In this document: positions 55,641 through 63,793 of the stretch, piece after piece
How the letters are laid out: every line of letters begins with the position of its first letter
Numbering within the stretch: the first letter of the stretch is position 1
Origin: an uncultured Desulfatiglans sp.
GTDB taxonomy: Bacteria > Desulfobacterota > DSM-4660 > Desulfatiglandales > Desulfatiglandaceae
Length of the DNA stretch: 64,000 nt
Assembly: GCA_900498135.1 (NCBI GenBank)
Contig: LR026961.1
Location: forward strand, 2,752,907 to 2,816,906
Direction: 5' to 3'
Position numbers and translations under genes: made by a program
The notes under the pieces: generated by a model
Told to the model about the DNA's origin: nothing
Databases searched by the model: none
Seen by the model: the letters and a program-made list of their open reading frames with translations, nothing else

Positions 55641-55678
55641 AATCCCCGGATCGACGTTGTCGACCGGGGATTTTTTTG
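55641..55678 (+). terminator. Riboswitch-controlled terminator
   Basis: AATCCCCGG, an A bulge and TCGAC pair with GTCGA and CCGGGGATT around a three-base loop, then a run of T residues. It is about 40 bases past the riboswitch core. Confidence 0.9.
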
Positions 55679-55983
55679 CTTTTGGCCCTGGATCAACTGG
55701 GGCGCAAGAAACCCTCTCCTGATCACGGGGGGTCCGGGTGCAGGGGGGAAACCCCCTCACCCGGCATCATCGAAAAGGGGTCATCCGGAAACCGGGTTGC
55801 ACCGGGGTGTCATTTCCGGATGGAGGATGGAGAGACCCTCCGGTGCCGGTCCTGGCGGATCTGCCGCTTTGGGGAAGGTGTGCCGGGGGTTGGTCCGCCC
55901 GCCCGGGATCAAGGGTTTCCATATTGAGGCGTGCAGGGAAGGGCCCTGTCTTCCGGTACGCCTCGAGGAGCGCAGAAAGACGG
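55679..55983. other. Leader between terminator and cobO::cbiK
   Basis: About 300 bases. The frame stays open through most of it but I recognise no B12 protein; a Cys-containing segment near 55920-55960 could be the tail of a lost gene. No ribosome site supports a separate gene. Confidence 0.35.
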
Positions 55984-56784
55984 ATGACCGCTATGACCGA
56001 AGACGAGCATCGGATTGCAGCACGCCCCCGGGAGTCCGGACTCCTGATCGTGCACACCGGCAACGGAAAAGGCAAAACGACGGCCGCGATGGGGTTGGCC
56101 CTGCGGGCCGTCGGCCAGGGCTTTCGGGTGCTGATGATCCAGTTTGTCAAGGGGAGCCGGCACTACGGGGAGTTGGAGGCGGCAAAGCACCTCCATCCCC
56201 GGTTTGAAATCCTCCCCCTTGGCCTGGGCATGATGCGGCCTTTCGGGCGGGAGCCCGGGGCCAAGGACAGGGAGGCGGCTAGGGAGGCGTGGGAAAAAGC
56301 CCGATCGGCCATAGTCTCGAGGGAGTACGGGATGGTCATCCTGGACGAGATTCATATCGCCCTGCACAGGGGATTGCTTCCGATCTGGTGCGCCTATCCG
56401 GCGCTCGAAGGGTTTTTCAGAGAGACGAGTCACCGGCGGGTCTTTGTCGGTGTCGTGGAAGGCGACGCGCCCCGGCAAAAGACCCTGGACGCCATCCGCA
56501 AAGCAGGGATCCGGCGCGTGATGCTGGTCCCATTCATGCTCGTCGCAGGTACCCATTTCCTCGAAGACCTGGCCGGGGAGGAGGATTCCTGGAGGCAGGC
56601 GCTCGAATCGGCGGGGCTGGAGGTGATCCTGCATGAAAAGGGCCTGGGCCTGAATCCGGCGGTCGTGGAGTGCTTCGCGGCCCATATCCGGGAGGCCCTG
56701 GATGTGATCCCAACGCAGGTGCAGATCGGCGGAGTGCAGCCGCCGGTCCGCCACCCGGTCTCGGCCGGAGAAAGGAGGCCCTGA
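55984..56784 (+). CDS. Hybrid of CobO adenosyltransferase and CbiK cobaltochelatase
   Basis: A 266-residue chimera. Residues 18-133 are CobO/BtuR, the corrinoid adenosyltransferase: Walker A GNGKGKTT at 26-33, VLMIQFVKG and VILDEIHIALHRGLLP. At about residue 135 the sequence changes to the C-terminal half of CbiK, the anaerobic cobalt chelatase: AYPALEGFF, VFVGVVEGD, LVPFMLVAGTHFLEDLAGEEDSW, with one metal-binding His at 191. Both partners are incomplete: CobO lacks its last 50 residues and CbiK its N-terminal half with the first catalytic His. The fusion is in frame, which looks like a deletion joining two adjacent genes. Neither activity should be taken as intact. Confidence 0.8.
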   Translation: MTAMTEDEHRIAARPRESGLLIVHTGNGKGKTTAAMGLALRAVGQGFRVLMIQFVKGSRHYGELEAAKHLHPRFEILPLGLGMMRPFGREPGAKDREAAREAWEKARSAIVSREYGMVILDEIHIALHRGLLPIWCAYPALEGFFRETSHRRVFVGVVEGDAPRQKTLDAIRKAGIRRVMLVPFMLVAGTHFLEDLAGEEDSWRQALESAGLEVILHEKGLGLNPAVVECFAAHIREALDVIPTQVQIGGVQPPVRHPVSAGERRP

Positions 56785-57776
56785 TGAACGAAGGAGAAAG
56801 GTGGCCGGATGGGGGATGCCGTGCGCTCATGTTCCTGGGCACGGGGAGCGATGTCGGCAAATCCGTCGTGACCGCCGCCTTCTGCCGGATCCTGAAGCGC
56901 CGGGGGTACCGCGTGGCCCCCTTCAAGGCCCAGAACATGTCCAACAACAGCTATGTCACCGTCGAAGGGGGGGAGATCGGCCGGGCGCAGGTGGTTCAGG
57001 CCGAGGCCGCCGGGCTTCTCCCATCGGTGGATATGAACCCGATCCTCCTCAAACCGTCGACCGGCATGGGCGCGCAGGTCGTGATGCACGGGCAGGTCTA
57101 TGGGCGGCTGGATGCCCTCGATTACCATCGGCTCAAGCCGCGCCTGCGGAAGGCCGTCCTGCAGGCTTATCGACGACTTGCATCGCATTACGAGGTGATC
57201 GTCCTAGAAGGCGCGGGCAGTTGCTGCGAGATGAACCTCAAACGGAACGATCTAGTCAATTTCGCCATGGCCAAGGCGGTGAGGGCCCCGTGCATCCTCG
57301 TGGCGGATATCGACCGGGGGGGAGTCTTCGCCCAGATCATCGGGTCCTGGCACCTCATGAGCCGCCGGGAGCGGGCGCTGACGGCCGGGTTTATCGTGAA
57401 CAAATTTCGTGGGGACGAACGGCTCTTCGCCTCCGGCGTGGAATATATCGAGAAGCGCACAGGGAGGCCGGTCCTCGGTGTGGTGCCCTTCTTCGAGGAT
57501 ATCGTCATTGACCAGGAAGACTCGGTGGTGCTCCAGGAAGATCGGCGCGCCATCGCGAGGACCGGGCCCGATACGGTGAACATCGCGGTGCTCCGGTTTC
57601 CGGTCATCTCCAATTTCACCGATCTCGAAGCGCTGGAGGGGGAGCCCGGCGTCGTCGTCAATTACCTTTCCCGGCCGGCGGAGGCGCTTTCACCAATACG
57701 ACCGGCTGGCGGATCACTTCGAGGCCCATTGCGATGTGCCGCGCATCCTGGGACTTGTGGAGGGGTGAAGCGATGA
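56784..57776 (+). pseudogene. cobQ: Cobyric acid synthase, glutaminase domain deleted
   Basis: The ATP-binding half of CobQ/CbiP is intact: MFLGTGSDVGKS, APFKAQNMSNNSYVT, PSVDMNPILLKP, LEGAGSCCEMNL, DIDRGGVFAQIIGS and FPVISNFTDLEALEGEPGVVV. After about residue 302 the frame breaks. The bases after the break, read in another frame, give FHQYDRLADHFEAHCDV and a stop at 57766-57768, which is the normal CobQ C-terminus. So about 200 residues of the glutaminase domain are missing and the join near 57685 also shifts the frame. Its ATG overlaps the previous stop (TGATG), with AAAGGAGG before it. Confidence 0.8.
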
Positions 57777-58237
57777 CGGCTGTCAGCCCGGGGTTCACCG
57801 CCTTCTGCATCGCCGGGACCCACAGCGGGTGCGGTAAGACCACCGTTTCGCTCGGCGTCATGGCGGCCTTGAGGGTGCGCGGCTGCAGGGTCCAGGCCTT
57901 CAAGGTGGGGCCGGATTTCATCGATCCGGGGCACCACCGCCGGGTCACCGGAAGGCCCTCTCACAATCTGGACGGGTGGATGCTCGATCGGGCGGCCAAT
58001 CGGCGCCTCTTCGACCGCTGCGCGGCGGATGCCGACGTCGCCGTGGTAGAGGGCGTCATGGGGCTTTTCGACGGCTTTTCGCGAATGGCTAAATGGCTCG
58101 GCCTGCCGGTCATCCTCGTGATCGATGCGCGGGCCGCGGCGCGCTCGGCGGCGGCCGTCGCCGGTCGAGTTGGTCGCTCCGGATGTCCTCAGAGGCGTGG
58201 ATGCGCCCCACCCGTCGGAGGTGTTGGCGCGGTGTAG
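57773..58237 (+). pseudogene. cbiA: Cobyrinate a,c-diamide synthase, 5' fragment
   Basis: The first 135 residues of CbiA: FCIAGTHSGCGKTTVSLGVM (P-loop), VQAFKVGPDFIDPGHH, NLDGWML, VVEGVMGLFDGF and MAKWLGLPVILVIDARAAARSAAAVA. Homologues have about ten more residues between GLFDG and MAKWLG, so a small in-frame deletion is likely there too. After residue 140 the sequence no longer resembles CbiA and stops at 58235-58237; two thirds of the enzyme, with the glutaminase domain, are missing. The ATG follows the ancestral cobQ stop by four bases. Confidence 0.75.
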
Positions 58238-58240
58238 TGG

Positions 58241-58510
58241 GTGCCAAGCGTATGCGAAGCGTTGGCGATAGAGGCCTCCCGTGGGGGGCGTATCCTGGAG
58301 ACCCTCGATCACTTGGACCTGACGCCGTTTTCCGTCCTCGTCTCCCGTTGCGGACTCGATAGTGAGGCGGTTCTGGAAGACCTGCAGGGGCTGAGGGGCC
58401 AGGACCCCCCCCATTACCTGTCGCTGCTGCTCGTGCGGAAAGACCCGGAAGGAGATCTTCCCGGATATCCTTTGCAGATCGGCGAATCCACCGGGACAGA
58501 TTCGTTCTGA
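58241..58510 (+). pseudogene. 3' fragment of a corrin C-methyltransferase (CbiL-like)
   Basis: A frame with no proper start whose protein ends like cobalt-precorrin-2 C20-methyltransferase: GGRILETLDHLDLTPFSVLVSRCGL, LEDLQGLRG and PHYLSLLLVRK. Only the last 70 or so residues of a protein of about 240 are present. It lies in the same frame as the cbiA fragment, one codon after that fragment's stop, as if everything between cbiA and the end of this gene had been removed. The exact methyltransferase is uncertain. Confidence 0.6.
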
Positions 58511-58645
58511 ATCCGAGGGTTCGGATTCCGGAAGGTGGCCTTCAAGCCCATCTGGCATGCCTTCAATGCCTTCGGGGAAAGGATTGACCAGCGTGCCCGG
58601 CTTCCCAGGCGAAAGAGGATATTTCCTCCCTGCTGCAAAAAACCG

Positions 58646-58673
58646 GGAACTTTTTGGTTGCTGTCCTGTCAAA
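58646..58673 (+). promoter_or_regulatory. ECF-type promoter of the VIT/VWA gene
   Basis: GGAACTT (58646-58652), a 16-base spacer and TCAAA (58669-58673). The core ACCGGGAACTTTTTGG is identical to that before the sigma-factor gene, and the spacer length is the same. Confidence 0.7.
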
Positions 58674-58716
58674 ACGGATAAAGGATGAAAAAACCCGGAC
58701 AAGGAGGAGGACAGCC

Positions 58717-61203
58717 ATGGAGCGAAACAGAGGTACGGTTTTGGGAGGCAGGGTCTGGTTGGGCGAGGGCAGTCGATCGGTCTGGTGCAAGGTGGTTGCC
58801 TTGATGTGCTTTGCTTTTGCAGCGCTTGGCGGTGCATTCCCGCTCGTGTCGGTCTGCGGGGCGGCGGAGGGCGGGGATGAGGCGGAGCACACCCTCTCGC
58901 CCTATTTCGTGGTGGTGAACGGGGACCCGGGGGTGGATGCCCTGCCGCTGAAGGAGACCCGGGCGGAGGTCGACATCGCCGGGGTCATCGCCGATGTCCG
59001 TGTGACGCAGATCTACCGGAACGAAGGGCGCCGGGCGATCGAGGCCCTCTATGTCTTTCCGGGCTCGACGCGCTCCGCGGTCTATGCGATGAAGATGACC
59101 ATCGGAGAGCGGGTGATCGAGGCCCGGATCGAGAAGCGCGAGGCCGCGCGCAAGGCGTACGAGCAGGCGCGCGACGAGGGCCGGACGGCCTCGCTCCTCG
59201 AGCAGCACCGCCCCAACGTCTTCCAGATGAATGTTGCGAACATCCTGCCCGGCGACGAGATCCGGGTCGAGATGTCCTATACGGAGATCCTGGTCCCGGA
59301 GGACCGGGTCTACACCTTCCTCTACCCGACCGTGGTGGGGCCGCGCTATCAGAGTCCGTCCGAGGCGGAGGGCGAAGGCGCGGAAGGGTGGGTCCAGAAC
59401 CCCTATCTCCATGAGGGCGAGCCGGCTCCCTATGATTTCGACATCCGGGTCGCCCTGAACGCGGGGATGCCGATCCGCGAGGCGAAGTGCGGCAAGCACC
59501 GGGTGGACATCCGCTACGAGGGCGATTCGCGCGCGCTCATCCGCCTGCATGACACCGAACGGCAGGGGGGCGACCGCGACTTCGTGCTCCGCTACCGGCT
59601 TGCCGGCGATGCCGTCCACTCCGGGCTCCTGCTCTACGAGGGCCCGGAGGAGAACTTCTTCCTCCTGATGGCGCAGCCCCCTGAACGGACAATCCTCGCA
59701 GAGGTCCCGCCGCGGGAGGTGATCTTCGTCGTGGACGTCTCGGGGTCGATGCACGGCTTTCCGCTGGACGTCTCCAAACGGATGCTTCGTGAGCTGATCT
59801 CCGGGCTGCGGCCGAGCGACTGCTTCAATGTCCTGCTCTTTGCGGGCGGCTCCATGGTCCTGGCGGAGCAATCCCTCCCCGCCAACGCTGAAAACATCCA
59901 GAAGGCCATCGCCCGGATCGAGGAGGAGCGCGGCGGAGGGGGGACCGAACTCCTGCCGGCCCTCGAGCGCGCCATGGCCCTGCCGCGCTCCGAAGGCTTT
60001 TCGAGGTCGATCCTCCTGGTGACGGACGGCTACGTCAGCGCGGAGCCCGAGGCCTTCGACCTCGTGCGGGGGGGCCTCGGGGAGGCCAACCTGTTCGTGT
60101 TCGGCATCGGTTCGAGCGTCAACCGGCACCTCGTGGAGGGGCTCGCCCGGGTCGGGATGGGTGAACCCTTCGTCGTCCTGCGGGAAGGCGAGGCCGCCGA
60201 GACGGCCGCGCGCTTCCGCCGGCTCGTGCAGTGGCCCGTGATGACCCGCGTGCGGGTGGCCTTTCCGGGGTTCGAGGCCTATGACGTGGAGCCTCCGGCG
60301 ATCCCGGACCTGATGGCGGACCGTCCCATCGTGGTGGTCGGCAAGTGGCGCGGGAAGGCCGAGGGTGCGGTGGCCCTCGAGGGGTTGACAGGCGCGGGGA
60401 AGCCGTATCGGGTGCGGATCCCCTTAGAAAAGGCCCGGACGGCGGCCTCGTGCAGGGCCCTGCGCTACCTGTGGGCGCGGCAGCGGGTGGCCCTCCTCTC
60501 CGACTATAACCGGCTGCAACCGTCTGACGAGCGGATCGAAGAGGTCACCCAACTCGGCCTCCGGTACCATTTGCTGACGGCCTACACCTCCTTTGTGGCT
60601 GTGGATTCCGTGATGCGGGAGGAAAGCGGGGAGCGGACGACCGTCAAACAGCCTCTGCCCCTCCCGGCGGGCGTATCGGACCTGGCCGTCGGCGGCATGG
60701 GACGGATGGGCTCGGCCAAGATGTTGAGCCTGGCGCCTACGGCGGACGGCCCGCAGGCGGCGCGCGAAGAAGCAGCCCCCGGGGTGGCGGGCGGACCCGA
60801 CCGGAACGGCGCGGCTGAGGGGCGGAACGATGAGGCGGTCGAACCGTCGACCGTCGGCGAAAAAAGGCCCGCAGAGCAGGCCCGATGGGCCATCGGAGCG
60901 ATCACGGCCCCGGATGGGCTCGATGAGGCCGAGGTGCGGCGCGTGGTGGCCGGGCAGATCGAGGCCTGGGCTGCCTGCCTGGATGGAAAAGGGGTTGCGG
61001 CCCGCAAGGGGGACCGCGTCACGGTCCGGTTCCGCATCGATCCGTCCGGGCGGGTGAAGGACGTGTCCTGGAGCGGGTTGTCGGGGGAGACGGAGGCGTT
61101 CCGCCGCTGCTTCGAGCAGGCGGTGGAGGCCTGCCGCTTCGCGGCGCGGCCGGGCGGGGAGTCGCTGAAGGTTGAGGTCATCCTCGAGCGGATGAACGGA
61201 TAA
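58717..61203 (+). CDS. Exported VIT/VWA-domain protein with AgmX-like C-terminus
   Basis: An 828-residue envelope protein. A signal or anchor helix (about 25-48) precedes a VIT domain (about 60-200; EVDIAGVIADVRVTQIYRNEG, RRAIEALYVFPGS), as in inter-alpha-trypsin inhibitors, and a VWA domain (about 345-520) with an intact metal site DVSGSMHG. A disordered Ala/Gly/Glu-rich stretch (about 660-740) leads to a C-terminal AgmX/TonB-like domain (about 755-828; VTVRFRIDPSGRVKDVSWSG). No LPXTG signal. AAGGAGGAGG lies before ATG 58717. The ECF promoter upstream puts it under the sigma factor at 49770, so it is likely an envelope-stress surface protein. Confidence 0.85.
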   Translation: MERNRGTVLGGRVWLGEGSRSVWCKVVALMCFAFAALGGAFPLVSVCGAAEGGDEAEHTLSPYFVVVNGDPGVDALPLKETRAEVDIAGVIADVRVTQIYRNEGRRAIEALYVFPGSTRSAVYAMKMTIGERVIEARIEKREAARKAYEQARDEGRTASLLEQHRPNVFQMNVANILPGDEIRVEMSYTEILVPEDRVYTFLYPTVVGPRYQSPSEAEGEGAEGWVQNPYLHEGEPAPYDFDIRVALNAGMPIREAKCGKHRVDIRYEGDSRALIRLHDTERQGGDRDFVLRYRLAGDAVHSGLLLYEGPEENFFLLMAQPPERTILAEVPPREVIFVVDVSGSMHGFPLDVSKRMLRELISGLRPSDCFNVLLFAGGSMVLAEQSLPANAENIQKAIARIEEERGGGGTELLPALERAMALPRSEGFSRSILLVTDGYVSAEPEAFDLVRGGLGEANLFVFGIGSSVNRHLVEGLARVGMGEPFVVLREGEAAETAARFRRLVQWPVMTRVRVAFPGFEAYDVEPPAIPDLMADRPIVVVGKWRGKAEGAVALEGLTGAGKPYRVRIPLEKARTAASCRALRYLWARQRVALLSDYNRLQPSDERIEEVTQLGLRYHLLTAYTSFVAVDSVMREESGERTTVKQPLPLPAGVSDLAVGGMGRMGSAKMLSLAPTADGPQAAREEAAPGVAGGPDRNGAAEGRNDEAVEPSTVGEKRPAEQARWAIGAITAPDGLDEAEVRRVVAGQIEAWAACLDGKGVAARKGDRVTVRFRIDPSGRVKDVSWSGLSGETEAFRRCFEQAVEACRFAARPGGESLKVEVILERMNG

Positions 61204-61230
61204 GCGACAGACAGGCCCAGTGGCGGGAAT

Positions 61231-61271
61231 CGGCCGCCTGCGGCGGGGGTGTCACACCTCGCAGGCGGCCG
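61231..61271. terminator. Hairpin between convergent genes
   Basis: A 12-base stem, CGGCCGCCTGCG (61231-61242) with CGCAGGCGGCCG (61260-61271), lies between the convergent VIT/VWA and SIMPL genes. There is no T-run, so it may block exonucleases more than it terminates. Confidence 0.5.
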
Positions 61272-61274
61272 GTC

Positions 61275-62027
61275 TCATTTCTGGATGGCGTACTGGATGG
61301 TCACGACGGCCTTGACGCTCTTTTCGATGGAGCTGGTGTCGTACATCCCGTAGCTGGAGATCTCGGTCGAGTGGACGGGGGTGACCTGAAAGACGCCCTG
61401 GGAGGCCGACTTCAAGTCGCCGACGCGGATCCCGCTGCTCCCGGCGAACTGCTCGGCCCTGAGACGGGCGTTGCTCGTGGCTTCCCAGAGGAGATCGATC
61501 TTGATCCGATCGAACTCCGAGGTGTAGTACTCGGGCGGGAATGAGGTGAACGCGATCCCCTCGCTGATGAGGGAGGTGGCGTCCTTCGAGAGCTGCGCGA
61601 TTTTCCGGACATCTGCGGAGTTGACGGTCAGGGACTGCTCGAGGACGTAGCCGGCGATCTCGTGGGTCTGGTATCCCTTTTCGTTCTGACGGTACTGCGT
61701 CATGGTGTTGACGGAGGACAGCTCGATCTGTCCGGGCTCGAGCCCGTTCTGGACGAGATAGGCCCGCGCCCGCTCCATGTCCCTCGAAAGGGTCTCGTAG
61801 CATGCCCTCAGGTCCTCGCCCCGGGCGGTCACCTGACCTCTCCAGACGGCGATGTCCGAGGTGACCCGCCGTTCGGCGAACCCCTTGACGGTGATCGTTT
61901 CATTCGAGCGCTTCAGCCGCTCCAGGGTCGTCGTCACCAGGAAGGCCGTGGCGATCATGCCGAAGGCCAGCGACAGGCCGAGCAGCAGCAGGCCTAAACG
62001 GTCGTAAGGACGGTGAATATCGTTCAT
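61275..62027 (-). CDS. SIMPL-domain (DUF541) protein
   Basis: A 250-residue protein with one N-terminal membrane helix (about 11-34), which anchors a periplasmic SIMPL domain (about 40-248: ITVKGFAERRVTSDIAVWRGQVTARGEDL, SSVNTMTQY, YVLEQSLTV, KSVKAVVTIQYAI). SIMPL proteins such as BP26/YggE form ring-like or channel-like oligomers and are linked to oxidative and envelope stress. GGAGG is weak before ATG 62027. It lies 150 bases downstream of metF but is separated by a terminator. Confidence 0.88.
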   Translation of the reverse strand: MNDIHRPYDRLGLLLLGLSLAFGMIATAFLVTTTLERLKRSNETITVKGFAERRVTSDIAVWRGQVTARGEDLRACYETLSRDMERARAYLVQNGLEPGQIELSSVNTMTQYRQNEKGYQTHEIAGYVLEQSLTVNSADVRKIAQLSKDATSLISEGIAFTSFPPEYYTSEFDRIKIDLLWEATSNARLRAEQFAGSSGIRVGDLKSASQGVFQVTPVHSTEISSYGMYDTSSIEKSVKAVVTIQYAIQK

Positions 62028-62113
62028 CCGGGGCCTCCGTGCGAAAGGGTTCGACCATTGCGTGGGGCCAGGCGTGGTGCGGTGAAGGGCGGAAAAGGCC
62101 GATCGTCGAAAAG

Positions 62114-62152
62114 CCCCCGGCGATGCCGTCGGAAATCCGGCATCCCCGGGGG
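62114..62152 (-). terminator. Terminator after metF
   Basis: On the minus strand CCCCGGGGATGCCG pairs imperfectly with CGGCATCGCCGGGG around a nine-base loop and is followed by CTTTTCG. It lies just downstream of the metF stop. Confidence 0.6.
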
Positions 62153-62174
62153 TTCGATCTCGATCCGGCGGGGT

Positions 62175-63107
62175 TTAAACCTGAGGCCTTGGAAGCATGC
62201 CGGCCCTTTCGGCGATTTCGGGCACGCGGTGCTCCCACTCGATCGCCATCAGGTGCACGCCCGCGACGCCTTCCATCTGCTTGAACTCCTCGATCTGCTC
62301 GAGGGCGAAGCGGATGCCCTCCTCGGCGACTTTCCCTTTGCCGGCGCCGCGCAGGCGCTTGAGCAGGGAGTCCGGGACATCCATGCCGGGGACCTGTTTC
62401 GCCATGTACGTCGCCATACCGACGCTTTTCATCGGGGTGACGCCGGCCAGGATGTAGCACTTCTCGTGCAGGCCCATGTCGACCACCTGCTTCATGAAGG
62501 CGCGGAATTTATCCATGTTGTAGATGCACTGGGTCTGGATGAAATCCGCTCCGGCGGCGATCTTTTTGGCGAGCCGGTAGACCCGGAACTCGAAGGGGTC
62601 GGCGAAGGGGTTGGAGGCCGCTCCGATAAAGAGCTTCGGGGGTACGTCGACGTCCTGGCCGTTCAGGAACTTGCCGTCGTCCCGCATGGTCTTGACCAGG
62701 TTGATCAGCTGCATGGAATCGATGTCGAAGACGTTCTTCGATTCAGGATGGTTGCCGAACTTCTGGTGGTCCCCGGACAGGCAGAGCATGTTGCGGATTC
62801 CGTGGCTGTAAACGCCCAGGATGTCGCTCTGCATGGCGAGGCGGTTGCGGTCGCGGCAGACCATCTGGAAGTTCGGTTCGATCCCTTCCTGCAGCAGGAT
62901 CAGCGACGCGGCCCAGCTGGACATCCGCACGACAGCGGTCTGGTTGTCCGTGACGTTGACGGCGTCGACGACGCCTTTCAGATGATGGGCCTTTTCCTTC
63001 AGGTGCTCGACATTGGCCCCCATGGGAGGTCCACACTCACCGGTAAAGGCGAAATGTCCCGCTTTCAGTACCTTTTCAAGATTGCTGCCTGATTTGTATT
63101 CGCTCAT
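62175..63107 (-). CDS. metF: Methylenetetrahydrofolate reductase
   Basis: A 310-residue MetF TIM barrel that reduces methylene-H4folate to methyl-H4folate in the Wood-Ljungdahl pathway. Motifs: FAFTGECGPPMGANVEHL, DAVNVTDNQTAVVRMSS, CRDRNRLAMQSDILG, LCLSGDHQKFG, AGADFIQTQCIYN and ILAGVTPMKS. It overlaps metV by ATGA (63104-63107), typical for the MetFV complex of acetogens and sulfate reducers. FMN and electrons come from partner subunits rather than NADH alone. Confidence 0.95.
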   Translation of the reverse strand: MSEYKSGSNLEKVLKAGHFAFTGECGPPMGANVEHLKEKAHHLKGVVDAVNVTDNQTAVVRMSSWAASLILLQEGIEPNFQMVCRDRNRLAMQSDILGVYSHGIRNMLCLSGDHQKFGNHPESKNVFDIDSMQLINLVKTMRDDGKFLNGQDVDVPPKLFIGAASNPFADPFEFRVYRLAKKIAAGADFIQTQCIYNMDKFRAFMKQVVDMGLHEKCYILAGVTPMKSVGMATYMAKQVPGMDVPDSLLKRLRGAGKGKVAEEGIRFALEQIEEFKQMEGVAGVHLMAIEWEHRVPEIAERAGMLPRPQV

Positions 63108-63772
63108 TTTACCAGCTCCTCCCTGAACAGTTTGCGCGGGCCTCCGTCCCGGGCCGTGGTCCAACTCTTGGGCGGTCTGAATTGGAGGAGATCTTCAAGG
63201 CGCCCCTGAGCCATCAGCTTTCGGACGATCAGATCCCACACGCAGTCGACGTCCTTGGCGATCTCGCACTTGCCTTTGGCGGACCCGCCGCAGGGGCCGT
63301 TCATCAGACTCTTGGAACAGCGTGCGATCGGACACATCCCGCCGAAAAAGTGGATGACGCAGGTGCCGCAGCCGGCGCAGCGCTCTTCCCAGATGCCGTG
63401 CTGGACCGCGCCGCCCATAAACCGTGTGTTGACCCCGGGGAAGATCCGCTTTTCCGGGTAGCGCTCCGAGAGAAACTGGGGGCCGACGCCGCACGCGAGG
63501 GAGACCACTCCGTCATAGCCCTCGATTATGTCTTTGACTTCTTCGATATATTCCGGATCGCACTGCCGCTCGAGCGTGTGCTCGCCGACCTCGATCCGAC
63601 GTCCCGCTTTGGCGGCGGCGATTCTGAGCGCGGAGGCCAGGATGCCCACCTCTTTCGAGCCTCCGACGTTGCAGACCGTGACACAGCCTTTGCACCCGAT
63701 GACCAGGACCCTGCTGCAGTCCTTGACCATCTCGACCACTTCTTTGATGGGCTTTGGTTCAGCGACTATCAT
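63104..63772 (-). CDS. metV: MetV, zinc/Fe-S partner of MetF
   Basis: A 222-residue MetV protein (methylene-tetrahydrofolate reductase C-terminal-domain family). It is cysteine-rich: CKGCVTVC near residues 27-34, SLACGVGPQFL, ERCAGCGTCVIHFFGGMCPIARCSKSLMNGPCGG and CEIAKDVDC. These bind zinc and Fe-S clusters and pass electrons to MetF. The neighbouring mvhD fragment suggests the electrons come from a heterodisulfide-reductase-like complex. Start ATG 63772. Confidence 0.93.
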   Translation of the reverse strand: MIVAEPKPIKEVVEMVKDCSRVLVIGCKGCVTVCNVGGSKEVGILASALRIAAAKAGRRIEVGEHTLERQCDPEYIEEVKDIIEGYDGVVSLACGVGPQFLSERYPEKRIFPGVNTRFMGGAVQHGIWEERCAGCGTCVIHFFGGMCPIARCSKSLMNGPCGGSAKGKCEIAKDVDCVWDLIVRKLMAQGRLEDLLQFRPPKSWTTARDGGPRKLFREELVK

Positions 63773-63793
63773 TACTTGTACCTCGCAGAGTAT

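Noticed and set aside
57680-58240. Selenocysteine or stop-codon readthrough to explain the broken cobQ and cbiA frames
   Set aside because: The missing parts are long internal segments, cbiA ends at TAG rather than TGA, and cobQ shows a frame change; readthrough cannot restore either.
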